From CBDCMJ01 sp965218875 (GTDB taxonomy: Bacteria > Chloroflexota > Dehalococcoidia > Lucifugimonadales > UBA3495), in assembly GCA_965218875.1 (NCBI GenBank), contig OZ244707.1:2604001-2668000 (forward strand): DNA of 64,000 nucleotides. The letters run 5' to 3'. A model generated the notes under the pieces. The model did no database searches, was not told where the DNA came from, and worked only from the letters and a program-made list of their open reading frames with translations. Each line of letters begins with the position of its first letter. Position 1 is the stretch's first letter. A program made the translations under genes and the position numbers. Shown here one piece after another: positions 8,292 to 16,852 of this stretch.

Positions 8292-9472
8292 AGGTTCCTC
8301 CTTTGCTTGCTTGCCATCGTTACTTCTAGCCGCCGGCGTCCTTTATATCGAAACGCCAGCTCCGAACTCGGTAGTCCCGTTGTGCCGATGTGCAGAAACA
8401 CTTGGGCATCAACTTCAGGGTAGTCTCCATCCGCCAGCCTCGACAGCACCAAGTCGCATAGGGCACGCGTCACTCCGCATTCATAAGCCACCTGAGCGCG
8501 TAATTGATGAACTGGAATGTAGGGCTGGGCCAGAGAGGAGCTAGACCTGAGTGCCTGCTTTCGGTAGATGATCGGGAAAACCTGCGCTACGCGGCCTCCA
8601 TGCTCGGCCATGCCGCGCCGACCAGGAAGGAGACCTCCATCTGGCCCCCGCCTCAAGTCGGCCGTCAGCCAAATCACATTCACGTCGGGGTAATCAGGGA
8701 TGTAGCGAGACTGATCGTACAGAAGGAGATCTGAACCCCATCGCAAAAGCGTCTTTGCCGTCGTAGCGTCCAGTCGGACATCTCGGGATGCGAAGGCCGC
8801 GACCATGAGGGCGTCATTTGTGGTTTCAGCCAGAGCTTTGTTGCTCGGCCGCTCTGTGGGAGTTTTCCCGAAGCGGCGGTCCAAGTGCGCGGAGATCTCC
8901 TTCTCAACGGCGTCTGGTGATGCCTCGCCCCCGATTCGTTCAGCTCCCCACATGGCCCATCCACGAACTCCCATCCGCTCGCGTTCCACATCGCCCTCAC
9001 TTATAGTCGGGCATCGCATTGAGTTTTTCTCAAGGACTTGAAGTAGGGACTGAAGGTACGGATGAGTTGCGATTAACCTTTGGCTTAACGCATCGACAAA
9101 CTGCGTGCCGTCAGAAGTCAACTCCGCGAGGTGCAACCCAAGTTCTGTGAGTTCGTAGCTTTCCTCACGATAGCGGTCGACGAATGCCCTTGACGATGGT
9201 AATGGCTTTTGCGCCACCGCACCCAGTCGCATTAGCTCGGAGAGGCAGTCACGGGTAGGAGCCCAATTCCGTTCCCTCCCGGTAATACCCGCCGGCGATG
9301 CCGTTGACCTCCCCTGTCCCTGTTGGACAAGCCGCTGCTGGGTATCCCCATAACGGATACGGCAAGCTTCGAACGTCGCAGCCCCTTCGGCAATACCACG
9401 TAGTTGATCACCAGCGTGCGCGATGATGCGGTGAAGACGGGGGATTGTGTCTCTGATAGTTTTACTGCTCAT
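8288..9472 (-). CDS. Unknown protein with winged-helix-like region, first gene of an operon
   Basis: 394 residues, no family recognised. Residues about 70-118 (NWAPTRDCLSELMRLGAV, then SYELTELGLHLAEL) look like a winged-helix DNA-binding segment: helices followed by a short hairpin. A second compact block near residues 255-300 contains a tryptophan-rich strand (VNVIWLTADL). It is the promoter-proximal gene, and ATG at 9470-9472 sits about where transcription should start. I infer a DNA-recognition or repressor subunit, because the promoter carries a palindrome; the sequence itself does not prove this. Confidence 0.55.
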   Translation of the reverse strand: MSSKTIRDTIPRLHRIIAHAGDQLRGIAEGAATFEACRIRYGDTQQRLVQQGQGRSTASPAGITGRERNWAPTRDCLSELMRLGAVAQKPLPSSRAFVDRYREESYELTELGLHLAELTSDGTQFVDALSQRLIATHPYLQSLLQVLEKNSMRCPTISEGDVERERMGVRGWAMWGAERIGGEASPDAVEKEISAHLDRRFGKTPTERPSNKALAETTNDALMVAAFASRDVRLDATTAKTLLRWGSDLLLYDQSRYIPDYPDVNVIWLTADLRRGPDGGLLPGRRGMAEHGGRVAQVFPIIYRKQALRSSSSLAQPYIPVHQLRAQVAYECGVTRALCDLVLSRLADGDYPEVDAQVFLHIGTTGLPSSELAFRYKGRRRLEVTMASKQRRNL

Positions 9473-9514
9473 GCCCTGACTATATCAGAGTGTCAGGTCT
9501 TTGGCAAGACCTGA
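9473..9514 (-). promoter_or_regulatory. Promoter and palindromic operator of the ATPase-nuclease operon
   Basis: On the minus strand: -35 TTGCCA (9507-9502), 17-nt spacer, -10 TATAGT (9484-9479), each 5/6 to consensus. The ATG begins 7 nt after the -10, so the mRNA should be leaderless. A perfect 9-bp inverted repeat, TCAGGTCTT / AAGACCTGA with a 4-nt centre (9493-9514), covers the -35 box, where a repressor would block polymerase. Confidence 0.65.
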
Positions 9515-9788
9515 GTGAAAATAAAGGCAGGACGTGGTTCAAAGCTGGATGTAGGGTGACACGAACCTCGTCCAGACGTCAATGTAACCCGACGCACCGT
9601 GGGGACTGGGCACTCAGCGATGACGTTGCAGGTTCGGTCACACCTTTAGTCCGAGCGCAGCCCGCTGGCTTAGGAACGTTGATACTATTAGGCGGCTTGA
9701 CTAGGCTCCATACTTCTTCAGGAATAATCAGATAACCAGACGCCCCGGTTCTATGCTAGCGAGACCTCCCACCGGAAAGTTCGTAATA

Positions 9789-9937
9789 GAGCTTGTCTCA
9801 GAAGTCTAAGACAATAACGACATTCGGATCATGGGTGGGCTTGGAGATGGGATTATGTTGCCAGTCAGCTCCATTCAGCAAACAGAAGCTATCCTGAGAA
9901 CGACAGTCGTCATGTCAAATACTTTTGAGACAAGCTC
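9789..9937. repeat. MITE-like 149-bp element
   Basis: The ends are GAGCTTGTCTCAGAAGT and, inverted, GAGCTTGTCTCAAAAGT (one mismatch in 17), with weaker symmetry continuing to about 33 bp. The flanks share AATA (9785-9788 and 9938-9941). There is no coding capacity. This is the form of a non-autonomous element. No parent transposase with these ends is in the window. The surrounding 9515-9993 otherwise holds only the R1 repeat. Confidence 0.55.
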
Positions 9938-9953
9938 AATACGGTACACTTAG

Positions 9954-9986
9954 GCCCACCAAACTGGACGAAATCAAGAACCTTCA
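9954..9986. repeat. R1 repeat, solo IS3-like end (copy 1)
   Basis: GCCCACCAAACTGGACGAAA followed by TCAAGAACCTTCA. The same 33-bp pattern recurs at 18765, 20344 and 49186, and it resembles the left end of the intact IS3 element at 40926 (GCCCGGTTAGTTGGACAGAA). Confidence 0.6.
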
Positions 9987-9993
9987 CCATGTC

Positions 9994-11647
9994 TGTCAAT
10001 GGTGTCGATGTCCAGCAAAAGCGTCCGGCTAAGTGGTCAGGGAAAATGTCCATCTAGGCTGCTGCCATACCATCGGACTGTGGTGCGCGGGGCCTGACCC
10101 TGGTGCGCATCGTGGGCGGGCTCTTGGCTTCGGCGTACTTGCGGACCGTGTTCCTGTGGATGCCCAATACCCGGGCGATTGCCCGAATGGAGAGCCCCCG
10201 AAGCTTGGCCTGGTGCACCGCCTTCCACCGGGCCCTCTGTCGCGGCGTGGGCTTCCTGCGTGGCGATGCCGGAGGCCTGCGAACTCTGCCGTTGCCGTTC
10301 CACGTGGGGTCGTCGGCCGCGTCGGCGTCGCCACCGACCGCCTCGAGGGATGCCAGGCTGCCGTGCTGGTAGTTGCCCACGCCGTTGACCCTACGGTCGG
10401 GGTCGTGGCCATATGGGAGAGCGCCATTGTAAGCACGTAGAAGACCAGGGCGCGGCGGCGCCTCCTGTGTGGGGATCGTGCGTCCCCGGTACTGCACGAG
10501 GAGCTGACCGTCCAAGCCCTCATGGACCTCCAGTTGCACTCCGGCGTAGCTAGGCCGCTCCTTACCAGGCAGCAACTGCAGGGTACGCCAGTTGTACTTG
10601 ACGGTGTTGTCCCTGGCCACCTTGCGGCGGTGCTTGAAGCAGAGTATCTGATCCAGGGACACCGATGACTCCATAGGGCGGTAAGCAACGCTTGAGTGCT
10701 CTGCCGCAACCCCGAACTTCTCGTTGAAGCGCGGCAGGAAGCGGTGCAGGAGCGCATTGGCCTCGTCGATGGTGGTGACGCCCGCCAGCCGGAGCTCGGT
10801 CACCAGCCGGTCCTGGAATGTCCCCGCCGCCCGCTCGACCCGGCCCTTCGCCTGCGGTGATCTGGCGAATATCTGGCGTATCCCCAGCTCCTCCATGGCG
10901 CGGGCGAACTGGGTTGGCCCGGCCGGCTTCCGGTGAGGCTCTCCGGTATGCTTGAAGACCGCGTGTCGGTCGCTGTAGACGGCCAGCGGTATCCCGCATT
11001 GCCGGATCAACCCCTCCATGAGAAGGAAGTAGCCACGGGTGTCCTCCTCCTGGCTGAACAGAGCGTCAGGCACCGTGCCGGTGGCGTCGTCCACGGCCAA
11101 CAGCAGGGTGAACCGGGGTCCCTGTTCCCCCAGCCACCGATGGTGGCTCCCATCTATCTGCAGCAGCATCCCTTCTTGGGCCATGCGTTTGCGCCGGACA
11201 CGGTGTCTGGGCGGCCGGCGGCGGCGGGGGCTGTCCATGCCGGCGCTGACCAGGATGCGGCGCACCGTAGAGCGGCTCAGGTCGATACCCTCCCGTTCCA
11301 TCAACAACTCGGTCAGATGCGTATGGTTCGTTCCAGCGTAGCGAGTGCGGGCCAGCTGCACCACGTAAGTCATCTTGGTCTCCGTCGTGGTGTTGGCCGG
11401 TCGGCGGCCACGATTCCCGTGGGCGAGTGCGGCTGCGCCGTCCCTTCTGTAGCCCGCCAGAATACGCCTGGTGTGGCGCGCGCTCACTCCCATCAAAGTC
11501 GCTGCCTGCTCCGTGGTCATATGGTCCGCCATCAAACTGTTGAGAACCTGAAGCCTTGTCTGCTCTCTCTGCGTCAATGTCACATGCTCCTTCATGCGGA
11601 CATTTTCCCTCGACAGTTAGCGAGGACATAATCGCTGAGCAGTTACA
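9994..11647 (-). mobile_element. ISNCY-family element, copy 2
   Basis: The downstream end begins TGTCAATGGTGTCGATG at 9994; the upstream end, read inverted from 11647, begins TGTAACTGCTCAGCG. The inner halves 10028-10051 and 11598-11621 are inverted repeats matching at about 20 of 24 positions, ending AGGGAAAATGTCC. Each end has two spaced motif copies. No clear target duplication. It abuts the IS21 element. Confidence 0.65.
10054..11595 (-). CDS. ISNCY-family transposase, copy 2
   Basis: 513 residues, homologous over its whole length to the protein at 3265-4839 but clearly diverged. N-terminal helix-turn-helix (QAATLMGVSARHTRRIL). DDE core with Asp in LLQIDGSHHRW, Asp in VYSDRHAVFKH and Glu in KGRVERAAGTF. 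C-terminal helix-turn-helix (IRAIARVLGIHRNTVRKY). The ATG lies 2 nt inside the terminal inverted repeat, so expression depends on a promoter formed by the end or the flank. The gene is intact and both ends are present, so the element could be mobile. Confidence 0.88.
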   Translation of the reverse strand: MKEHVTLTQREQTRLQVLNSLMADHMTTEQAATLMGVSARHTRRILAGYRRDGAAALAHGNRGRRPANTTTETKMTYVVQLARTRYAGTNHTHLTELLMEREGIDLSRSTVRRILVSAGMDSPRRRRPPRHRVRRKRMAQEGMLLQIDGSHHRWLGEQGPRFTLLLAVDDATGTVPDALFSQEEDTRGYFLLMEGLIRQCGIPLAVYSDRHAVFKHTGEPHRKPAGPTQFARAMEELGIRQIFARSPQAKGRVERAAGTFQDRLVTELRLAGVTTIDEANALLHRFLPRFNEKFGVAAEHSSVAYRPMESSVSLDQILCFKHRRKVARDNTVKYNWRTLQLLPGKERPSYAGVQLEVHEGLDGQLLVQYRGRTIPTQEAPPRPGLLRAYNGALPYGHDPDRRVNGVGNYQHGSLASLEAVGGDADAADDPTWNGNGRVRRPPASPRRKPTPRQRARWKAVHQAKLRGLSIRAIARVLGIHRNTVRKYAEAKSPPTMRTRVRPRAPQSDGMAAA

Positions 11648-11753
11648 AGTGGGGCGGAGGAATCGTGTACCACGGAGCTGATGAGTGGGTGTAGGTAATC
11701 AGGCAGAGTGGCGATGTTGAAGGAGAAGTAAGAGGCCGTGTTGGCGGTGCCCG

Positions 11754-12536
11754 CTATTCCTCGTCCTGTTCTTCAGAAGGCTGGGACGCGGAGTCCTCCT
11801 GGCTGTGCTTGAGGCGGTAGCTCTCGCCGTTCATCTCCAGGATGTGCACGTGGTGGGTGAGACGGTCCAGCAGCGCCCCGGTGAGGCGTTCCGAGCCGAA
11901 CACCTCGGTCCATTCGTCAAAGGGGAGGTTGGTGGTCACCAGGATGGAGCCCCGCTCGTAGCGCTGGCTGAATACCTCGAAGAGCAACTCCGCGCCGGTC
12001 TTGGACAGGGGCACGAAGCCCAGTTCGTCGATGATCAGCAGATTCAGCCGCGACAGCTGCCGCTGCAGGTTGAGCAGCCGTCTCTCGTCCCGGGCCTCCA
12101 TCAGTTCGTGCACCAGTCCGGCGGCGGTGGTGAAGCCCACGGACACCCCGCGCTGGCAGGCGGCCAGGCCCAACCCCAAGGCCACGTGGGTCTTGCCGGT
12201 GCCGCTATTGCCGACGGCGATGACGTTCTCCCGGCGCTGTACGTACTCGCAGCGGGCCAGCTCCAGCACCAGGGCCTTGTTCACCGAGGGGATGGCCGGG
12301 AAGTCGAAGGTGTCCAGGCTCTTGACCGCGGGGAAGCGGGCGGCCCGGACCCGGCGCTCCACCATGCGCCGGTTGCGGTCGATGAGCTCCAGTTCCGCCA
12401 GCCTGAGCAGATATTCGGAGTGGTCCACACCCTCGGCGGCGCACTGGGCGGCTGTCTTCCCGTACTCCCTTAGGAAGCTGGGCAGCTTCAGTTCCTTCAG
12501 GTGGTGTTCCAACAGCAGCGTGGACCTTTGGCTCAT
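11754..12536 (-). CDS. istB: IS21 transposition helper ATPase IstB
   Basis: 260 residues, the usual length for IstB. Walker A is GNSGTGKTHVALGL near residue 106; Walker B is LLIIDELGFVPL near residue 170; sensor-like motifs follow (SILVTTNLPFDEW). The N-terminal helical domain (HHLKELKLPSFLREY) is that which binds IstA. IstB is a DnaA/DnaC-type AAA+ protein that selects target DNA for IstA. The ATG overlaps the istA stop by 4 nt (12533-12536), so translation is coupled. Confidence 0.95.
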   Translation of the reverse strand: MSQRSTLLLEHHLKELKLPSFLREYGKTAAQCAAEGVDHSEYLLRLAELELIDRNRRMVERRVRAARFPAVKSLDTFDFPAIPSVNKALVLELARCEYVQRRENVIAVGNSGTGKTHVALGLGLAACQRGVSVGFTTAAGLVHELMEARDERRLLNLQRQLSRLNLLIIDELGFVPLSKTGAELLFEVFSQRYERGSILVTTNLPFDEWTEVFGSERLTGALLDRLTHHVHILEMNGESYRLKHSQEDSASQPSEEQDEE

Positions 12537-14041
12537 GGCGCCCTCCCCGACAGCAGGCTCATGTAATCGCCGGCGGAGGTGGCGCTGACCCTGATCCTGG
12601 GGAGGTAGGGATACAGTTCCAGGTCCAGCCGGGGTGCCCGCCTCTCCAGCCGGCAGAGCGCCAGATGCTTCACCGCGTCGAAGCTCAGCGCCCCCAGCCT
12701 GAGGGCGTCCTTGAGGGCTGTATGCACCTCCTGCTGGGAGAAGGTCTCCAGCAGCCGGAGCACTTGGACGTACTCCCGCTTGCCCCGCCGGCCCATGCGG
12801 GCTTCCAGCAGGCGGCGCATGGCGCCGAACTCATGGGGCAATTCCCAACCCTGCAGGGGGGCGGCCTGGTCCAGGGCTCCGGTCTTCTGCTCCAACAGCG
12901 GCAGGTAGTGGATGGGGTCGTAGACAAAGTCGTCCCTCTGATAGGAGCGGGTATGCCGCGCGATGACCTCTGACCCGCAGCTGATGACCACCCGGTCCAC
13001 GTAGCCCCGCACCATGACGTCCCGGTGCCCGTAGGCCACCGGGACCGAGTAGTCATTGGTCCGGTACCGGACCAGGGATAGGGAACTCACCCGCCCCGCC
13101 TGCCGGTCGCAGGCTTCGTAGGGCCCTGGCGGCAGTGTGAGCAGCGCCTCCAGGTCCCGCTCCATGCGCTGGCCGATGGTCTCAGAGTGCCCCCTGAGCC
13201 TGGCGTCCATCCGCTCCAGGCAGCGCCGCTCCAGGTGGGCATTCAGGGCGTCGAAGCTCTCGAAGGACGGGATGGGCACCAGGAAGTTGCGCCGGGCGTA
13301 CCCCACCAAGCCCTCCACCTTGCCTTTGTCATTACCCTTGCCCGGACGCCCGAACCGGTCCTCGAAGAGGTAGTGGGACTGAAGCTCGGTGAAGGCGCGG
13401 GTGCGTTTCCTCCGGCCGTCCCCCAGTATCTTGGCCACGGCCAGCTTGGTATTGTCGTAGAGAATGCTTTGGGGCACTCCGCCCAGGAAGGCGAAGGCCG
13501 ACACGTGGCCGTCCAGGAAGGCCTCGGTGGTCTCCGCGGGGTAGGCCTTCACAAAGCCGCCGTCGCTGTGGGGCAGGTCCATGACGAAGCAGTGGGCCTT
13601 CTGCTCCACTCCGCCAATGATAGCCAGGGCCTCGCCGAAGTCGCACTGGGCGTGCCCCGGCGGATGCGACAGCGGCACGAACATCTCCCGGGTCCGGAGG
13701 CGGCGTTCTCTTACGTAGTCCTTGACCGTGGTGTATCCGCCGTCAAACCCGTACTCGTCCCTGAGCCGCTCGAAGATGCGCCTGGCCGTGTGACGCTGCT
13801 TCTTGGGGACCCTGTGGTCTTCTTCCAGGATGTGGTCGATGACGCCGGTGAAGGATTCTAGCTTGGGCCTCTTGGGCGGACTCTGCCGCCGGTAGCCCGG
13901 CGGCACGGAGTAGGCCAGCATCTTGCGCACCGTCTCCCGGTGCAGGCCGAACGTCCGTGCCGCCTCCCGGATGCTCATCCCTTCCACCATCACCGCCCTG
14001 CGGACCCGCAGATACACGTCCACCTTGTACATCCGTCCCAC
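12533..14041 (-). CDS. istA: IS21 transposase IstA
   Basis: 502 residues. N-terminal helix-turn-helix (SIREAARTFGLHRETVRKML), then an integrase core with Asp in AQCDFGEALAI, Asp in ILYDNTKLAV and Glu in KGKVEGLVGYARR, then a beta-barrel-like C-terminal domain. The start could be MGRMYK at 14041 or the second Met at 14032; the first gives the fuller N-terminus. It forms an operon with istB and appears intact. Confidence 0.95.
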   Translation of the reverse strand: MGRMYKVDVYLRVRRAVMVEGMSIREAARTFGLHRETVRKMLAYSVPPGYRRQSPPKRPKLESFTGVIDHILEEDHRVPKKQRHTARRIFERLRDEYGFDGGYTTVKDYVRERRLRTREMFVPLSHPPGHAQCDFGEALAIIGGVEQKAHCFVMDLPHSDGGFVKAYPAETTEAFLDGHVSAFAFLGGVPQSILYDNTKLAVAKILGDGRRKRTRAFTELQSHYLFEDRFGRPGKGNDKGKVEGLVGYARRNFLVPIPSFESFDALNAHLERRCLERMDARLRGHSETIGQRMERDLEALLTLPPGPYEACDRQAGRVSSLSLVRYRTNDYSVPVAYGHRDVMVRGYVDRVVISCGSEVIARHTRSYQRDDFVYDPIHYLPLLEQKTGALDQAAPLQGWELPHEFGAMRRLLEARMGRRGKREYVQVLRLLETFSQQEVHTALKDALRLGALSFDAVKHLALCRLERRAPRLDLELYPYLPRIRVSATSAGDYMSLLSGRAP

Positions 14042-14325
14042 CGCCCATAGGCTCGACTTCCAAACCTATGGATGGCGATAGGCGGTACAGTATTCAATCG
14101 CCGTTTGTCAGCAATCCTCCGCCTACGCGGTCCACTTTAACGCCGCCGATTACGCCTTACTATCATGCAGGGGCTTTTCTTTCATGATGAACCCTCCGTG
14201 GGAAAGGCCGCAGCAACAGGTCGGGAGGCTCCCAACTGGTGTACCTAGGGGCATTGGCGCACCTTACTCCCGCGTAGAAAGTTACCCAGCCGATATTCAA
14301 GAAGCGTGGCCATTACAGTGGGGCC

Positions 14326-14382
14326 TGAGTGGACGGTAGATGGCACCATCTTCGCGATGTGGCTGGGAAGTCTGTGACACCC
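14326..14382. repeat. R2 repeat (copy 1)
   Basis: GGGCCTGAGTGGACGGTAGA, a variable step, then CATCTTCGCGATGTGG. The same unit occurs twice, head to head, at 42991-43110. It is an unknown mobile-element end. The rest of 14142-14625 shows no gene. Confidence 0.5.
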
Positions 14383-14625
14383 TCTAAGGCGTTGTCAGTC
14401 CTGTAAGCCCATGGTTCATCCATGAGCCGGTCGGCCTGACCCGGCCTGTTCGCAGGCTTTGAGGAAAACTTATCAGGGGTGGCGGCTTTCGTATCGCCGC
14501 CCATTTTGATGCAAAACCGCCGGGAGCCACCGGCGTCGCGCGCCGTAATTCGGATGTCTTCGCTGCGGGCAGTTCTACAGGATGCGTGAAGGAGGCGGTC
14601 CTGCTTTAGGGACCTATTGTCTCGG

Positions 14626-14699
14626 GGGGTTCCGTTTGCTCTTGGGGTTTGGGCTATGCGGCTGTGGGCAGGCGAATCCCCGAAAGCAACCGGAACCCC
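14626..14699. repeat. R3 palindromic repeat (copy 1)
   Basis: Starts GGGGTTCCGTTTGCTCTTGG and ends CCCCGAAAGCAACCGGAACC, forming a long imperfect hairpin of about 74 bp. It lies directly downstream of the leftward gene ending at 14704 and may act as its terminator. Confidence 0.6.
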
Positions 14700-14703
14700 T
14701 CAC

Positions 14704-15570
14704 TCAGTCCATTTCCAAAAGGTCGGCAACAGCCGCACGAACGACTTGCCAGCAGATCGCGCATGTATCACGATCTGGTCTATCGGGATGCAATCTTTCC
14801 ACATACGGATGGACAATGTTGCGAGATTCCCGCAAGGCGTGACTAAAGCGCGTGACATCTCCCTGAAGCCAGCGCAGTTCATGCGCGACGTCGATAAGAG
14901 CAGAGAGTCCCCACTCGTGGAAGGGCTTGGGTTTTCCCGTGTGTGGGTCCTTGGGAGCCCTGTTGGCTTGATTTCCAGCCGCGGGATTTGCCTCTAATTT
15001 GTGCAGCAAGACACCTTCTAGGATGCTGCCCATCATTACGACAGCAGCGAGATATGCCTCTGCGTTAACGCACTTTTGAGCTTCTTGCCATCGCAGTGAC
15101 AGTACTTCTGCCAATGAGCCATCCTCTACCAGACGACGGAAGTCCAGAGGAGTGTCCAACGGTGTCGCTTGTGGCTTGGGAATATCCGCGGAGGCCCTGC
15201 GGCTTTGAACACGCGGTTCAACACCAATCAGATCGACTTCCAGGCCTTCCACCTGCAAGTAACGGTTCAGATAATCAACCACTTTTTGCGTTACAACTGA
15301 ATCTCCTCGATATTCTTTCGGCGAAGCGAGCCTCAGCAACGCTTTGTCAAGCGAATTCGTCCCGTTGATAGATTGGAGGGCTTCCAGCACAAACCATTTT
15401 CTGGTCGACGACTGCCCTTGGGGCTTTATCCCTGCTCGCTTGAAAAATCCATTTATTTCAGCCATGGTCCGATAAGGCCCGGGAGACTCATAGCCTCCTC
15501 CCGCACCCGCACCGGACCCACAGATCAACTCAGCGATAGCCTCTAAGGTGCTATCATCGATACGCTTCAT
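14704..15570 (-). CDS. HEPN / abortive-infection-like protein
   Basis: 288 residues. The N-terminal 80 residues (STLEAIAELICG, then YRTMAEINGFFKRAGI and STRKWFVLEAL) resemble the N-terminal domain of AbiJ-type abortive-infection proteins. The C-terminal half (AAVVMMGSILEGVLLHKLE; LRESRNIVHPYVERL; CWQVVRAAVADL) is helical with an R-x6-H motif (RESRNIVH) as in HEPN ribonucleases. Known HEPN-Abi proteins cut RNA during phage infection; activity here is inferred. It is a single gene with a GGAAG ribosome site 7 nt before the ATG. A DUF4145-like HEPN of other function is the main alternative. Confidence 0.5.
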   Translation of the reverse strand: MKRIDDSTLEAIAELICGSGAGAGGGYESPGPYRTMAEINGFFKRAGIKPQGQSSTRKWFVLEALQSINGTNSLDKALLRLASPKEYRGDSVVTQKVVDYLNRYLQVEGLEVDLIGVEPRVQSRRASADIPKPQATPLDTPLDFRRLVEDGSLAEVLSLRWQEAQKCVNAEAYLAAVVMMGSILEGVLLHKLEANPAAGNQANRAPKDPHTGKPKPFHEWGLSALIDVAHELRWLQGDVTRFSHALRESRNIVHPYVERLHPDRPDRDTCAICWQVVRAAVADLLEMD

Positions 15571-16040
15571 TCATATCTTCCAGGGATCAATTTTTGTAGT
15601 GACCACACCGCCCAACCCCGAGTGGTTCGAGCCATAACACGTGTGATCTTGCATCAACGAAGGGTCGCCTTGATTATGACGTCCTTAGGAGTCTTGTTCA
15701 ACATCTCATTATCCCCCCGATCATCCTGTACCTGCATAGGTTTGGTCATGGTATCCACTCGCCCCCAGTAGCGTTGCATTTTGCTTATCGCACTCGCGGT
15801 GCATCTCGCCAGGATCCTATGGAAACTCTGAACAACTGGCGGCAACCGGTTTCCCGGACCTTGCCGGCCTTTGGGACGGGTTCTTCGCCCTTCCCCGGGT
15901 CCCTCGGAGGCCCTTCCGGCCGGTACCTCACCCTCTTCTCGGGGTCAGCGCGGGCGGTGGGCCCACCACCCCCTGGGTCACTGGGCCAGGAGGCTCCGGG
16001 CCGTCAATAAATTCCCCAGCCCCAGCAGCGGCGCCAGGCG
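15571..16040. other. Intergenic region without a supported gene
   Basis: No ORF with recognisable content. The part nearest 16040 is GC-rich with GGCC/CCGG-rich inverted segments and may be the non-coding end of the degraded IS5 element whose transposase fragment follows. Confidence 0.3.
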
Positions 16041-16527
16041 CTACCGGGGCTTGGCCAAGAACCGGTAGCGTACCTTGGCGTAGCCGAACCGCCGCTTGGC
16101 CTGCACGAAGGGGTGCTCCACCTTGGCCCGTACTGACGCCTTATTCTTTTCCTCTCTGGCCTCCCGGCTGTCCACTTCCAGCTTCCGCCGCTGGCCAGGC
16201 TTCAGCGCCACCAGCCATTCCACGGCTAAATCCCGGTTCTCCTCCCGTTTCTGTACCCCCACGTACCCGGCGTCCCCCCATACCCAGGTCTCCCCGCCGT
16301 GCAGCAACTGGCGGGCTTGGGTCACGTCGTGCACGCTGGCCGGGGTGGTCTTGAAGCGGTGCACCAGCCCTGTCTTGGAGTCCACGCCGATATGCAGCTT
16401 CATCCCGAAGTGGTACTGGCCCCCCTTCTTCACCTGGCGCATCTCCGGGTCTCTTTCCCTCCTCCGGTTCTTGGTGGAGGACGGCGCCTCGATGATGCTG
16501 GTGACCTGCCCCCAGTAGTTGTACCAC
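16041..16527 (-). pseudogene. IS5-family transposase, C-terminal fragment
   Basis: The frame entering at 16527 reads TSIIEAPSSTKNRRRERDPE then MRQVKKGGQYHFGMKLHIGVD, WVWGDAGYVGVQKR and KASVRAKVEHPFVQAKRRFGY, the C-terminal half of an IS5-group DDE transposase, with Asp in WGDAGY and Glu in KVEHPF. The N-terminal half with the first catalytic Asp region is missing, replaced by an IS3 remnant. The end RYRFLAKPR is slightly short. Non-functional. Confidence 0.8.
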
Positions 16528-16539
16528 CTGGCATGTTAG

Positions 16540-16852
16540 TCAGACGGCCACCGGGACGATGTAGCAGTCACCGACCGCGGGCAGTATGACCTCTGGTGCC
16601 GGAGGCCGGTAGCCCAATGAACTGTGAGGCCTGACCGGGTTGTAAGTCTGCCGGTACCGCCGGGCCAGCACCTACACCTCCAGCCAAGTGCGGAACATTT
16701 CCCGGTCCAGCACCTGCTCTCTCAGCTTGCCGTTGAAATTCTCCACGTACCCGTTTTCCCTCGGAGGTCCCGGCTCTATGTACAGACTCCGGGCCCCTAC
16801 TCCTCCCAAGCACTCCTGGACCGCCAGGGCGGTCCGGACCGTTATCGAAGAG
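16540..16852 (-). pseudogene. IS3-family transposase OrfB, C-terminal remnant
   Basis: On the minus strand: DNGP in one frame, then RSLYIEPGPPRENGYVENF, GKLREQVLDREMFRTWLEV, an in-frame TAG, then RYRQTYNPVRPHSSLGYRPP in the same frame as the part before the stop. This is the catalytic-Glu end of an IS3/IS2-type OrfB. One frameshift and one nonsense codon show decay. Its upstream edge overlaps the end of the DUF262 gene by a few bases. Confidence 0.75.

Larger units (their letters stand above)
11648..14141 (-). mobile_element. IS21-family element
   Basis: Two genes in the istA-istB order typical of IS21 span 11754-14041. Both outer flanks share an inverted CCTCCGCC...CCACTT block: 14118-14141 on the right, and 11648-11664 inverted on the left. 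Exact termini and target duplication were not resolved. Confidence 0.6.

Noticed and set aside
8288..9472. BrxD/TnsC or DpdG/H assignment for the operon proteins
   Set aside because: Gene sizes and order do not match, and no further BREX, Tn7 or Dpd genes are present; naming them would be a guess.
13187..13861. 224-codon plus-strand ORF opposite istA
   Set aside because: Antisense shadow within a well-conserved transposase gene.
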